Positions 33,726-44,000 of a DNA stretch of 45,256 bases are shown here, in pieces. Position 1 is the first letter of the stretch. Every line of letters begins with the position of its first letter. The translations under genes were made by a program, and so were the position numbers. This DNA is from Alloprevotella sp. oral taxon 473 str. F0040 (GTDB taxonomy: Bacteria > Bacteroidota > Bacteroidia > Bacteroidales > Bacteroidaceae): NCBI RefSeq assembly GCF_000318095.2, contig NZ_KB290710.1:1-45256 (forward strand). Reading direction: 5' to 3'. The notes below the pieces were generated by a model. The model ran no database searches and was not told the origin of the DNA. It saw only the letters and a program-made list of their open reading frames with translations.

Positions 33726-35768
33726 CTAGCCAACTTCTGAACCAGGGAGTACATTCTTCTCAGGGCAAATCACAGCGAGTGTGCCATCGGCATTGAGCGC
33801 TGAGAGAATCATGCCCTCACTGGTGAGTCCATTCTTAAAGGTGCGAGGTGCGAGGTTGGCAATGAAGCAAACTTGTTTACCCACTAATTGTTCTGGTTCG
33901 TAGTGTTGAGCGATTCCAGAAACGATGACGCGATTCTCGAGTCCATCTGCGATGTCGAAACGAAGGAGCTTCTTCATCTTGGGCACGCGTTCGCAAGCGG
34001 TGACAGTGCCGACACGGATGTCCAACTTCTCAAAGTCTTCAAAAGCAATCGTAGGTTTGATGTCGTTGGCGCGATGGTTCTCTTGCTCATTCTGCTTTTT
34101 GATGGCAGCGAGTTTGTCGAGTTGCGCTTGAATGGTTTCGTCTTCGATTTTTTCAAAGAGCAATTCAGGCTTGGGAAGGGTGGTTCCTGCTGCGAGAAGG
34201 TCAGTCTGTCCAAGTTGGTCCCAAGCGAGTTGAGGATTGGCCAGCATTTCGCGCAATTTCGCAGAACTATTGGGCAAGAAAGGTTCGAAGGCTATGGCAA
34301 GATTGGCCACTAGTTGGAGGGAAACGTAGAGAATCGTTTTCACGCGCTCAGGATCGGTCTTGATAACCTTCCAAGGTTCGGCATCAGCGAGGTACTTATT
34401 ACCGATGCGCGCCAAGTTCATCGCCTCCTTTTGGGCATCGCGGAAGCGGAATGTGTCGAGCAGACGCTCCACTTCAGTTTTCACACCGCGGAACTCTTCG
34501 ATGGTGGCAAGGTCGCTCTCTGTGAGTTCGCCACAGCTAGGCACGACACCTTCGTAGTACTTCTGCGTGAGTTGGAGCGCGCGGTTCACGAAGTTACCGT
34601 AGACCGCCACAAGTTCGTTGTTATTGCGCGCTTGGAAGTCCGCCCAAGTGAAGTTGTTATCCTTGGTTTCGGGAGCATTAGCTGTGAGCACATAGCGCAG
34701 CACGTCTTGTTTACCAGGGAAATCTTGGAGATATTCGTGCAACCACACCGCCCAGTTGCGAGAAGTGGAAATCTTGTCGTCTTCCAAATTGAGGAACTCA
34801 TTAGAAGGCACGTTGTCGGGAAGGATGAATGAGCCTTCCGCCTTGAGCATTGCAGGGAATACGATGCAGTGGAACACGATGTTGTCCTTGCCAATGAAGT
34901 GGAGGAGTCGGGTGTCTTCCGATTTCCACCATTTTTCCCAAGAGTCGGGGAGGAGTTCTTTAGTGTTGGAGATGTAGCCGATGGGAGCATCAAACCATAC
35001 ATAGAGCACCTTTCCTTCTGCACCCTCCACAGGAACAGGGATACCCCAATCGAGGTCGCGGCTCACGGCACGAGGTTGCAAGCCCATGTCTAGCCAGCTC
35101 TTGCACTGTCCGCTCACGTTAGGACGCCACTCGCTGTGACCACCAATCCAAGGGCCGAGCCACTCTTGGTGTTTGTCGAGGGGAAGATACCAGTGCTTTG
35201 TCTTGCGCAATACGGGTTTAGAACCCGAAACTTTGGATTCGGGATTGATCAACTCTGTGGGAGAAAGGTCTTTACCACATTTTTCGCACTGGTCGCCATA
35301 GGCATGCGGATTGTGGCAGTGAGGACATTCGCCAGTGATGTAGCGGTCTGCGAGGAAGGTTTTCGCTTCTTCGTCGTAGTATTGTTCAGATTCGCGTTCC
35401 AAAAACTCACCCTTATCATAGAGCTTTCGGAAGAAATCGGAAGCCACTTTCTTATGGGTGTCGCTGGTGGTGCGAGAATAGACGTCGAATGAGATGCCGA
35501 AGTCTTCAAAAGACTGCTTGATGAGATAGTGGTAGCGGTCGACTACCTCCTGAACGGTGCAACCTTCTTTGCGGGCACGGATGGTCACGGGCACACCATG
35601 CTCATCAGAACCGCAGACAAAGAGGACTTCTTGCTTGCGCAAACGGAGGTAGCGCACATAGATGTCGGAAGGAACGTAAACACCGGCCAAGTGACCGATG
35701 TGCACACCGCCGTTTGCATAGGGAAGGGCGGCAGTGACGAGAGTTCTATTGAATGTCTTGTTATTCAT
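33726..35768 (-). CDS. metG: Methionyl-tRNA synthetase
   Basis: 680 aa from ATG 35768 (a TTG two codons upstream is possible but less likely). It charges tRNA-Met with methionine in the cytosol. Class I signatures: HIGH at residues 23-26 in [15 protein letters not shown], and KISTS (KMSKS variant) in [14 protein letters not shown]. The zinc-binding knuckle is [19 protein letters not shown]. The C-terminal 100 residues ([55 protein letters not shown]) are the tRNA-binding/dimerisation domain typical of long bacterial MetRS. It is an essential housekeeping gene between ahpC and the minus-strand SusCD locus. No clear terminator follows it. Confidence 0.97.
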   Translation of the reverse strand: MNNKTFNRTLVTAALPYANGGVHIGHLAGVYVPSDIYVRYLRLRKQEVLFVCGSDEHGVPVTIRARKEGCTVQEVVDRYHYLIKQSFEDFGISFDVYSRTTSDTHKKVASDFFRKLYDKGEFLERESEQYYDEEAKTFLADRYITGECPHCHNPHAYGDQCEKCGKDLSPTELINPESKVSGSKPVLRKTKHWYLPLDKHQEWLGPWIGGHSEWRPNVSGQCKSWLDMGLQPRAVSRDLDWGIPVPVEGAEGKVLYVWFDAPIGYISNTKELLPDSWEKWWKSEDTRLLHFIGKDNIVFHCIVFPAMLKAEGSFILPDNVPSNEFLNLEDDKISTSRNWAVWLHEYLQDFPGKQDVLRYVLTANAPETKDNNFTWADFQARNNNELVAVYGNFVNRALQLTQKYYEGVVPSCGELTESDLATIEEFRGVKTEVERLLDTFRFRDAQKEAMNLARIGNKYLADAEPWKVIKTDPERVKTILYVSLQLVANLAIAFEPFLPNSSAKLREMLANPQLAWDQLGQTDLLAAGTTLPKPELLFEKIEDETIQAQLDKLAAIKKQNEQENHRANDIKPTIAFEDFEKLDIRVGTVTACERVPKMKKLLRFDIADGLENRVIVSGIAQHYEPEQLVGKQVCFIANLAPRTFKNGLTSEGMILSALNADGTLAVICPEKNVLPGSEVG

Positions 35769-35786
35769 TGTCAAGTATATTTGCTA

Positions 35787-35794
35787 CAAAGTTA
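35787..35794 (-). promoter_or_regulatory. Possible -7 box of metG
   Basis: TAACTTTG on the minus strand fits TAnnTTTG 19 bp before the metG ATG. There is no good TTTG at the proper distance. If used, the leader is very short. Confidence 0.4.
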
Positions 35795-36000
35795 CGCATT
35801 TCTCAGGCAATAGGAATAGGATTGTCCCGAGAATTTATGTGGGAACATTTATGGTTCATCACTCCCAATGTCCGATGAACCACATTTATCTCCCAGCAGA
35901 GAGGCACGAGGAATGCTGTGCTTTCGCTAATGGCTAAGTCTTGCTTTTACAAATGGCTGTGTAAGTCGTGGCCTAGCGGCTGTAGGAGAACTCATAGAAA

Positions 36001-36034
36001 AGGGATTCTCCAACTTGCATGTTGAAGAATCCCT
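36001..36034 (-). terminator. Terminator of the minus-strand uptake locus
   Basis: AGGGATTCT with AGAATCCCT (9 bp), then one mismatch and CAAC/GTTG around a TTGCAT loop. On the minus strand it is followed by TTTTC. It lies 23 bp beyond the stop of the BACON lipoprotein gene. Confidence 0.78.
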
Positions 36035-36056
36035 AGTGAGAAATTTCGCAGTGAGC

Positions 36057-37118
36057 TTACTTGCGCACCAAACGGGGCTGGATGAACTCGGTGACGATAC
36101 CGCTAAACGAACCGCGGTCGGGAGTCTTTGTGTTGAAGCGTGCGAAAAGATAAGAGCCCCAGTTGCGGGTGTCATCTAGTTTTTCGTGTTGCTTGAACTC
36201 CAATTGTCCATCTGCACCTACACGCAGATCGAGCAAATCTCGAGTACCCATGATGTAGGTTTGAGATTTCTTGTTGTAGCTGTCCACAGCAAGTGCACTT
36301 TGGATGTATAGCGTAGCTCCAGTTTTGGGATCTTTTTCTTCGCGGAGTATCTTACCATTGGATAGGGTGAAGCCCTTTCCTGGAGCGAATTCAACCTCCC
36401 ATTTGTAGATGTTGTCAACGATGAAATAGGCTCTTGTAGAAGAGATGGGGACAATTTCTACTTGGTTGGTAGTTTCCACCATGTCGTCACCTTTCAGGTG
36501 CAACGCATGTTGGGTGTACTTGCCTGCAACGTCAGAGATAGAGGCTTGCACAAACACGATGGAGTCTTTCAGTCCCAGAGCTTCAGCCTTGATGAAGGCA
36601 GTGCGAGGACGAAGCGTTTTGTTGGCCGTCAGTTGCACTTGAAGTTGGTTGCCTTCGTGCACCACCGTGAGCCAGTCTGCAGTGGAGGAATATTTTACAT
36701 CCACGTTGGAGGTCACGGGAATGCTAGTCTTGTAAGTCTCGTCGCCACCATAATAGGCTGATTCTTGCGGAAGACCAAAATTGACTCCTTCCTGCATGAT
36801 GTTGATGTTGGTGGAGTCGCCACGCTCATTTTTAAGCACCAAGAGCGTGTTGCGAGACTGAGGCGTGTTGTTGAAAGAGGTGCTGAGCTTTATCGTTTTA
36901 TCTACTGTAGTGACCTTGAGCCAGTCGTTAAGTGCATAGGCCTTTGCAGGCGATTTGGCCACAACGACTTGTTTTTCTCCTCCAAGCACAGAGAAGAAGG
37001 TCTCGGCTTTGAGCACCTCAACAGCTGGAGCTGGGATGTCCAAATTCTCGTCAGATGAGCACCCTACTGAGAAACCCAGCAGCGCAACGAACGAGAGAAA
37101 GAGCATTATATGTTTCAT
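36057..37118 (-). CDS. BACON-domain lipoprotein
   Basis: 353 aa. The lipoprotein signal MKHIMLFLSFVALLGFSVGC (C20) is followed by two BACON-like (Ig-fold) domains. The first has NDWLKVTTVDKTIKLSTSFN, RNTLLVLKNERGDSTNINIM, QEG. The second has ADWLTVVHEGNQLQVQLTAN and PRTAFIKAEALGLKDSIVFV. The C-terminal region (YFIVDNIYKWEVEFAPGKGF, TYIMGTRDLLDLRVGADGQL) is a separate beta-rich domain of unknown family. It is the last gene of the SusC-SusD-peptidase-DUF4302 set, 78 bp after DUF4302, and is followed by a terminator. BACON domains are common in surface glycan- or protein-binding lipoproteins, but the ligand here is unknown. Confidence 0.8.
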   Translation of the reverse strand: MKHIMLFLSFVALLGFSVGCSSDENLDIPAPAVEVLKAETFFSVLGGEKQVVVAKSPAKAYALNDWLKVTTVDKTIKLSTSFNNTPQSRNTLLVLKNERGDSTNINIMQEGVNFGLPQESAYYGGDETYKTSIPVTSNVDVKYSSTADWLTVVHEGNQLQVQLTANKTLRPRTAFIKAEALGLKDSIVFVQASISDVAGKYTQHALHLKGDDMVETTNQVEIVPISSTRAYFIVDNIYKWEVEFAPGKGFTLSNGKILREEKDPKTGATLYIQSALAVDSYNKKSQTYIMGTRDLLDLRVGADGQLEFKQHEKLDDTRNWGSYLFARFNTKTPDRGSFSGIVTEFIQPRLVRK

Positions 37119-37196
37119 ATCGAAGTAGAATGATGTGAAGAGTAGTAGCGACTACTCAGGTGGATGATGTCAGTGTGTTACACTGTGCAAGTAGCT

Positions 37197-38516
37197 TTAC
37201 TGCTTGACGGGAGAAACATCGCGGATGTTGGCAATGAGGATAGGCACCACAGGGTTACCCTTCTCGTCCAGCATGGGTTGCTGTTGATAGTTGATACCAA
37301 TACCCATGAAGGCATCTATCTTACCTTGTGTGGTTTCGTCATATTCCACATCGGCTTTGTTCTGATCAGGGTTCCATTTGAAGGTTACTCCAATCTCAGG
37401 CTCTTGAACCAAAGTTCCTGTTTTAATAATACCAGGAGTGAGGAGAATACCTCCAGGGTATTTACCAGACTTGTCCGCAAGAATCTGTCCACCTGGCAAT
37501 TTTATGGTACCGACTGCAGGATCGTAAACCATGTTGAGTGGGCCATAAGTCTGACCATTGAAGGTGAGATTGGCTTCAAACAAATCGGGTTGTCGTTCGC
37601 TATATTTGAGGATGTGGAGCACCACAGGGAAGCGACGTGTATTAACGGCTTTGCTCAGGCTGAAGGCATTACAGTTGAGTCGCCAGTCACCGATCCATTC
37701 ATCACGCTTGCGATAGCTCTTTGGAATGATAAGACCGAGGCTAAGTTCGTCGTTGACGAAAGACTTGCTCTCCTTTTGCCAGGTGAAAGACGTATATTTC
37801 TTACCTTTCAGCGTAACGGGACGAAGTAGTTCTATACCGTTAGGAGCGAAAGTGAACGGAGCATCGTAGCTGTAGTTGTCGATTGTGAACGAAAGGCGAC
37901 GGAGCTGCGGATTGAGTGTAGCCTGTGTCAAAGTGTCTTGGCCCAATTGTAGAGCGAAGAACTGAGTGGTGAGCTGCTCTTGGAGATTGTAGATGTTGGT
38001 GATATAGCTTTTCCAGTCAGTGGTCTCAGGCAAGCGAATAAGCTCCATATCATTTTTCCACTTCTTGCCACGCAAACGGATAGTGTCGTTGGAGGTGGAA
38101 AGTACCATGAACTCATAGTCACCTTCGATGCCACGCGCGCCGCTACCTTCCCACACGCGAGAGAATTGGTGAAGGGCTTCGTTGTAGCTATCGAAAGAAA
38201 GGACAACGCCTTGGTCTTTGGCGATAGAGTAGGCCGCAGTGGTGGTTTTATCAGGATCATAATCACTGAGAACCGTGGCATGACCTTTGGTAAACTTCAT
38301 GAGAATGCTATAGGCAGGGCCAGAGTAGCCTTGACCTGCGTAGTAGCGAAGCAACCAACCATTTGGGGAGGATTCAAGAACTTGCTGAGTTTGCTGAGCT
38401 GCAGTTTCTATGCGCTCGATTGCAGACTGTTCGAAAACGGTGGTGTTCTCGTGCAAGCACGATTGCCACGTGAGTGTAGCACAAAGCAAAAGCAGAGAGG
38501 ATAGATATTTTCGCAT
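37197..38516 (-). CDS. DUF4302 lipoprotein
   Basis: 439 aa with a lipoprotein signal ending LTWQSC (C20). Typical DUF4302 blocks are IETAAQQTQQVLESSPNGWL, FTKGHATVLSDYDPDKTTTA, VLSFDSYNEALHQFSRVWEG, EGDYEFMVLSTSNDTIRLRG and KKWKNDMELIRL. It sits 7 bp after the peptidase gene, an arrangement I have often seen annotated in Bacteroidota SusCD loci. The plus-strand counterpart is about 100 residues shorter and much diverged. The function of DUF4302 is not established; a surface accessory of the SusCD transporter is likely. Confidence 0.85.
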   Translation of the reverse strand: MRKYLSSLLLLCATLTWQSCLHENTTVFEQSAIERIETAAQQTQQVLESSPNGWLLRYYAGQGYSGPAYSILMKFTKGHATVLSDYDPDKTTTAAYSIAKDQGVVLSFDSYNEALHQFSRVWEGSGARGIEGDYEFMVLSTSNDTIRLRGKKWKNDMELIRLPETTDWKSYITNIYNLQEQLTTQFFALQLGQDTLTQATLNPQLRRLSFTIDNYSYDAPFTFAPNGIELLRPVTLKGKKYTSFTWQKESKSFVNDELSLGLIIPKSYRKRDEWIGDWRLNCNAFSLSKAVNTRRFPVVLHILKYSERQPDLFEANLTFNGQTYGPLNMVYDPAVGTIKLPGGQILADKSGKYPGGILLTPGIIKTGTLVQEPEIGVTFKWNPDQNKADVEYDETTQGKIDAFMGIGINYQQQPMLDEKGNPVVPILIANIRDVSPVKQ

Positions 38517-38523
38517 GTGGCAA

Positions 38524-39420
38524 TTAGTTGAGTTGGTTTAAGTCGAGAGAGGACACTTGGTGTGTGCGACGGAGCACAGCATCACGGAGTTGGTCAATGT
38601 CAATGTTCCACGAGTTTTTGAGATAACCGCGGAGAATATCGAGTTTTTGCTCAATGATGGCACGTCCTGATTTGCCTGCCTTGTTGAGCTTCTCTTCCCA
38701 CTTTTGAGGAGTCGTAGTGATGTAGTAAGACTGCAACTCGGCAATGTCTTCACCAGGATTCTCCATGGAGTAGGGGCTGATGAAACCTGCGCGCAAGGCT
38801 TCTGGATCTTTCTTACGAATCCACTCTGATCCCAAATAGTCGGCCTTGCTGATTTGGTCGTAAGCCACGGGGTAAGGCTTCTTCTGATTGAGAATGTGGG
38901 TAAATTCGTGGTGAATGGTGTGGAAGTAGTATTCCGTGAGTTGGTCTTGATTTTCTAAGATGGTCTGATCCAAATCATTCACGCGATAGACGCGCACGGT
39001 GTATCCACCTTCTGCACTAGCTGCAGTCTGAAGACCTTGTGCGTTGATACCAGGTGAACCAATGGCGATGATGGTGCGAGGAGCATTGGCTTTGACAAAG
39101 TCAACTCCAGCCACCTCTGCATAAGCATCGAGCCAAAGATATTTGAATATGATGGCGAGCTTCGTCGCTTTTGCACTATCAGCAGGGCTCACGTTGTAGT
39201 TCGTCTCTGTGTCGATGTCGCGCAAGCGATAGGCAAAACGAATGTTGTAAGGGTTGGCATAGTTCTGCACTAACCACTTGTCGAAAGCATTGCGCTCTAC
39301 TTGGGTGTTAGGAAAGATGGATGGCCCTTTGGGAGCATCATCGGAACAAGCTGCCACGGTGCAACCACCACCAATGAGTACGGCCACCAAAAGACTACTG
39401 TAAATATAGGAGAGTTTCAT
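38524..39420 (-). CDS. Putative zinc-binding metallopeptidase lipoprotein (HEFTH)
   Basis: 298 aa. The signal ends in a double lipobox-like region (GGGC20, VAAC25); C25 before SDD is the better lipidation site. The active site IHHEFTHILNQKKPYP (H171, E172, H175) is a proper HExxH, with a downstream acidic block NPGEDIAELQSYYI that may supply the third ligand. This fits the putative zinc-binding metallopeptidase (Peptidase_Mx1-like) lipoproteins of SusCD loci. It probably trims a proteinaceous or peptide-containing ligand at the surface. It follows SusD by 29 bp and precedes DUF4302 by 7 bp. Compare the plus-strand paralog, where the same site reads HQLTR. Confidence 0.88.
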   Translation of the reverse strand: MKLSYIYSSLLVAVLIGGGCTVAACSDDAPKGPSIFPNTQVERNAFDKWLVQNYANPYNIRFAYRLRDIDTETNYNVSPADSAKATKLAIIFKYLWLDAYAEVAGVDFVKANAPRTIIAIGSPGINAQGLQTAASAEGGYTVRVYRVNDLDQTILENQDQLTEYYFHTIHHEFTHILNQKKPYPVAYDQISKADYLGSEWIRKKDPEALRAGFISPYSMENPGEDIAELQSYYITTTPQKWEEKLNKAGKSGRAIIEQKLDILRGYLKNSWNIDIDQLRDAVLRRTHQVSSLDLNQLN

Positions 39421-39449
39421 GTGGATGTGTCGTTGAAGTATGAAATATA

Positions 39450-41033
39450 TCAGCGTGGATTAGCTTGCAAACCGGCTGTGATAACATCTTGAGGCAACTG
39501 TATGGCCTGGCGTGGGTCGTCGGTCTTCATGCTGTCGGTGACTTCGATGATGCGATTCTCGACACTCACACGGCGACGATAGATGGTCATGCCATAGCGT
39601 TTCACATCTTGCATGCGGAGGCCTTCGTGAATGGTGACCAAACGGCGAAGGTGAAGGATGCACTGCAAGAGGGGTTCTTGCGTGGTGGCTTCGATGGTGA
39701 AATCCGTGTGCAACTGCTTCTTCACTGTGGGTTGAGAAGGAGTGTAGTAGCGCAGAGCATTGTAGAAAGACTGGATGCCTTTGAGGGTGAGAGTGCGAGT
39801 GGCTTCTGTAGATTTTGCTTCGCTGCGGATGAACACCTTGAGCAAGGTGTTGATGTCAGCCACAGCTTCTTCATAACGTCCCAAAAGGGCTTTTGCTTCA
39901 GCACGAACAAGGAGTGTCTCATCTGCATTGAACACAGAGAACTGCGCATAGGGTACGCCAGTCTTAGCTTGTGGGTCGTATTGGTCGAGCTTCAAAGGAA
40001 TTTTGCCTAAAGCTACTTTAGACACATTGCTTCCACTGGTCACCATATAGTTCAAGACTGTGCCACCTTCTCCCCAAGGGCCTTTAGACTCTAAGGTCTC
40101 GGAAGAAGAGAGGAGCTTGCCATGAGCATATTTGCTACCAATGCCTACAGGACGAGACACATACCCCCACATGCTCATACCTGTGAAGAGGAGCAAGTTG
40201 GTGTTTTTAGAACTCTTAATGTAGTCGTTGGGTTGTACCTGATCGTTGGCACCTAGTTTGCGCCATTGTTCCCAGTCGCGGAGCATAGGAGTAGCATCCG
40301 TGCCAAGCACAGCATCAGCGTGGGCAATCGCTTTCTCGTATTGACGAGCATAGAGATAGAAACGTGCTGCAAAAGCGTGTGCTGCTGCAGGTGTGAAGTG
40401 ATACTTAGGTTGAGCGTAATTGTTGTTACTGATCAACTCCATGCCTTCGGTCAAATCCTTCTCGATGTTGCTGTAGAGTTGTGCCAAGGTGCCACGTTGG
40501 TAGGTGGCGCGTGGGTCATTTTCTACGGCATAAGGATAGGGCAGTCCCAACTCCTTCTCTGCAGTGTTGGGGTTGTAGGCACGGCAGAATACATTGGCAA
40601 GTTGGAACATGGCATAAGCGCGACAAATCTTTGCTTCGCCCAACTGACCTTGGTAGGCATCTTGATTGGATTGTTTCTCGATGAACTCTATAGCTGCGTT
40701 GGCTGTAGAGATAGCAGAGTAGCTGGCATTCCAGAGTTTTTGGGGCACATCGGGCACACCCGTTTCGGTGATATCAGCCCAACCATAGGCTTGTTCTTGG
40801 AAGCGATCGAGCGACGACCATGTTTCATTGACTTGCTCATCGGTGTTGTCCGAATACATCTCGAGCAGGTAAGCAGGATAAGCATCAGGATAGGCAGAGG
40901 CCACGAGCTTGCTTACATCAGATGGAGTGCGCAACTCCATGCGATTATCGGGATATTTGTTGAGGAAGTCGTTGCAGGCAGTCATGAAGCCGACTGCTGC
41001 AAGGAGGAATATGCTGAGTTTAATCTTCTTCAT
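39450..41033 (-). CDS. SusD/RagB-family lipoprotein, intact
   Basis: 527 aa with the lipoprotein signal MKKIKLSIFLLAAVGFMTAC (C20) then NDFLNKYPDNRMEL. Typical SusD features are LWNASYSAISTANAAIEFIE, EAKICRAYAMFQLANVFCRA, YQRGTLAQLYSNIEKDLTEG, YHFTPAAAHAFAARFYLYAR and the C-terminal IHEGLRMQDVKRYGM then DPRQAIQLPQDVITAGLQ. It binds substrate at the cell surface and acts as the lid on the SusC channel. It starts 34 bp after the SusC stop. The full-length frame here gives the template for recognising the frameshift in the plus-strand homolog. Confidence 0.93.
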   Translation of the reverse strand: MKKIKLSIFLLAAVGFMTACNDFLNKYPDNRMELRTPSDVSKLVASAYPDAYPAYLLEMYSDNTDEQVNETWSSLDRFQEQAYGWADITETGVPDVPQKLWNASYSAISTANAAIEFIEKQSNQDAYQGQLGEAKICRAYAMFQLANVFCRAYNPNTAEKELGLPYPYAVENDPRATYQRGTLAQLYSNIEKDLTEGMELISNNNYAQPKYHFTPAAAHAFAARFYLYARQYEKAIAHADAVLGTDATPMLRDWEQWRKLGANDQVQPNDYIKSSKNTNLLLFTGMSMWGYVSRPVGIGSKYAHGKLLSSSETLESKGPWGEGGTVLNYMVTSGSNVSKVALGKIPLKLDQYDPQAKTGVPYAQFSVFNADETLLVRAEAKALLGRYEEAVADINTLLKVFIRSEAKSTEATRTLTLKGIQSFYNALRYYTPSQPTVKKQLHTDFTIEATTQEPLLQCILHLRRLVTIHEGLRMQDVKRYGMTIYRRRVSVENRIIEVTDSMKTDDPRQAIQLPQDVITAGLQANPR

Positions 41034-41067
41034 TGGAAGTAGCGATTATAGATCTACTAAGTAGAAA

Positions 41068-44000
41068 TTAGAGACCAACTTTGAGAGTGAGAGTGAACTG
41101 CTTGGGGAGCGGTGAAGACACACCACCCGCATTGAAGAATTCAGGGTCTTGTCCGTTGAGCTTCTTGTCGGCATAGAGCAAGAAGAGGTTGGTGGCCTGA
41201 AGTTTCACAGAAATGGTGCGCACGGCCTTGCCCTTGAGCAGTTGTGCAGGGAGATCGTAGGTGAGTGACACCTCTTTCAATCGAACGAAATCACCCTTAG
41301 CTATGCGTGCCGAACTGTAGTTGTAGGCATTGTAGGCATAGCGCAAGTTGGTGTGTGTGGCATATTGGCGGTAGCTCAAGAAGCCAGGCACATTGGTTTT
41401 CTTCTCATCTCCTGCCTTGACCCAACGATTGAGGAAGGTGTGAGTCATAGAGGCGAGGTCGTTGTATCGAGCGCGGAACTTAGGATCGAGGCGCACGACA
41501 TTGCCGAAAGAATAGGTGAGGAAAACGTTGAGGTGGAAATTCTTGTAAGAGAATACGTTGCCCAACGAGCCCGTGTATTTAGGATCGGTAGGCCCTTCAT
41601 ACTTCAAGTAGTCCGTGTTGGTACGTTCCTGGAAGTTGATGTCGTCTGTGGTCACTTGTCCCTTTTCGTTCATCACCATGGGCACACCTTCGTCGTTGAT
41701 GCCCACGAAGGGGATGCTGAAGAGTGCACGAGCGGGATAGCCACGCTTGGGGAAACCAGTACCGCTCACAAGGGAAATCACATTACCACTGTTGAAGAGT
41801 TTCGTGATTTCAGTGTTGGTGTAGGAGTAAACGAAGCTAGTGCTCCAAGAGAAATCCTTCTTTTTGATGTTGGTGGAAGAGATGCTAAGCTCCATACCAT
41901 TAGAGCGCATCTCAGCCACGTTAGCAGCACGTTCCACTTCTCCGCCGAGACCTTGGGTTACCATGATACCCATTTCGTCGAAGTTGTTACGGCTATAAAC
42001 GTCGAAAGTCACACCAATGCGGTTTTGCCACAAACCAGCATCGAAACCGAGGTTAAACTCGTTTTTCTTTTCGTAGGTCAAAGTGTGGTTACCCACTTGT
42101 GAGATGCCGATGACGGGTTCTCTGTCCTCACCATAGATGCGGAAGGGGTTGCCTGCACGGAATACCGTGGTTGAGCTGCTGTAAGAAGGATCGGGGGGAG
42201 TACCGGTCAAACTATAAGAAGCACGAAGGGTGAAACGAGAGAGTGGACGGAGGCGATAGAAGAAACCTTCTTCGTGGAGGTTCCAAGCACCAGAAAGGTT
42301 CCAAGTAGACATCCAACGAGCATTGCTGTTGCGTCCCATTTGGTTAGACCCTTCATAGCGATACGTACCGTTGAAGACATAGCGACCCCGATAAGAGTAG
42401 CTCATGTTGGTGTAGAAAGCCACCGAACGCCAGTTGGTATTGGTGAGAGAGTAGTAGTTCTTGCTGTCTTCGATGCCCTTCTTCAGATATTGGTAGATAT
42501 AGAAAGGCACTTCGCCAGAGTTGTATTGCATACCCCATCCTTCAAAGCCAGTGCGTGTGCGTTGGAGGTCAGTTGCTTCAGCACCACCAAAGAGGTTGAT
42601 GGTGTGTTTCTGGTCAAAGGTGTGGGTGTAGGTCGCAGTGGTGCGGAAGTCGTAGTTGCTCATGCGGTTTTCGTTCTTGTGATAAACACCACCGATGGGC
42701 AAAACGGTCATAGGGAGATCATAGGGATGATCAGGGTCGCGATAAAGATAGCGGTTGCTATTGCGGATGATGGAGTTAGGCATCGCACGATAGGTCAATG
42801 CCTGGTTGGAGTTCTCCATAATTTTGTGCTCTTGTGAGGTGGCAGCATATTTGAATGCACCGAGAGCCGCAAGTTCTAAGCCCTTGATAGGCTTGTATTT
42901 CAACTCAAATTGGAACTTTGCATCGAGCACATTAAGGTCGATGTAGTTGTTGTCCAGTTCGTTGAAAATATTGAAAGGCGCATAGTTCGCCACATAGTAT
43001 GTGTGGGGATCAAGCACACGAGAAGTGTTGAGCGCGTAAGAGTAAGGGTTGATGTCAAAGTCACGTTTCACTTCACCATCCACCACGTCTACATCCTGTC
43101 CAAGCGTACCGGGAGCGCGTTGTTTGCGGTAAGAAGCACCACCAATCACATTGAACGAAAGGTTTTCAAGGAGTTGCTGTGTGACGTTGAAGTTGGCAGT
43201 GTAACGATTCACATCGCTCTGCTTGTACCAACCTGGATCGAGCATAGCACTCATTGAGGCGTAGTAATTAGACTTCTCCGTACCACCGCTCAAGCTCACA
43301 GAGTGGTTTTGCATGATGGCGTTAGAGAAGAGATGCTTGAACCAGTTGGTATTGCGAAATTCAGCCTGACGTAAGTAAGCATTGCGAGCCTCTTCCGTGT
43401 TGGCAAGGGCAAACTGGCCAGTCTTCGGATTGAAAGTGTTGATCAATTTATACATGTGACCATAAACTCCGTAGTCACTACCATTGAGGACTTCGGAGAA
43501 ATTGAGCCAACCGCGATCGTGAAGTTCGCGATAGATGCTCATTTGGTCTTGTGAATTGAGAATATCGAAGTTGCTGTAAGAAGGGATGAGGCGTGTGGTA
43601 AATTCGCCCGTGTAGTTCACATGCGATTGTCCTTGCTTACCTTTCTTAGTGGTCACTACGATGACACCCGACATGGCGCGTGCACCATAGATAGAGGTGG
43701 CACTGCCGTCTTTCAAGATTTGGAAACTCTCGATGTCATCAGCGTTGAGGCCAGCGATAGCAGAGCTGATCAAGGTCTCGGCGTTACCCGAAGCCAAGTT
43801 GTCGGCATCTACATTGGCCACATCTTCCATGATGACACCATCGACCACCCAGAGAGGTTTAGAAGCACCAAAGATGGAGGTGGCACCACGCACACGGATT
43901 TTAGGAGCCGCACCAAAGGTGCCACTCACGTTTTGTACGGAGACACCAGCAGCGCGTCCTTCGAGCGAACGACTCACATCGGCTACACCGCTCAAACGAG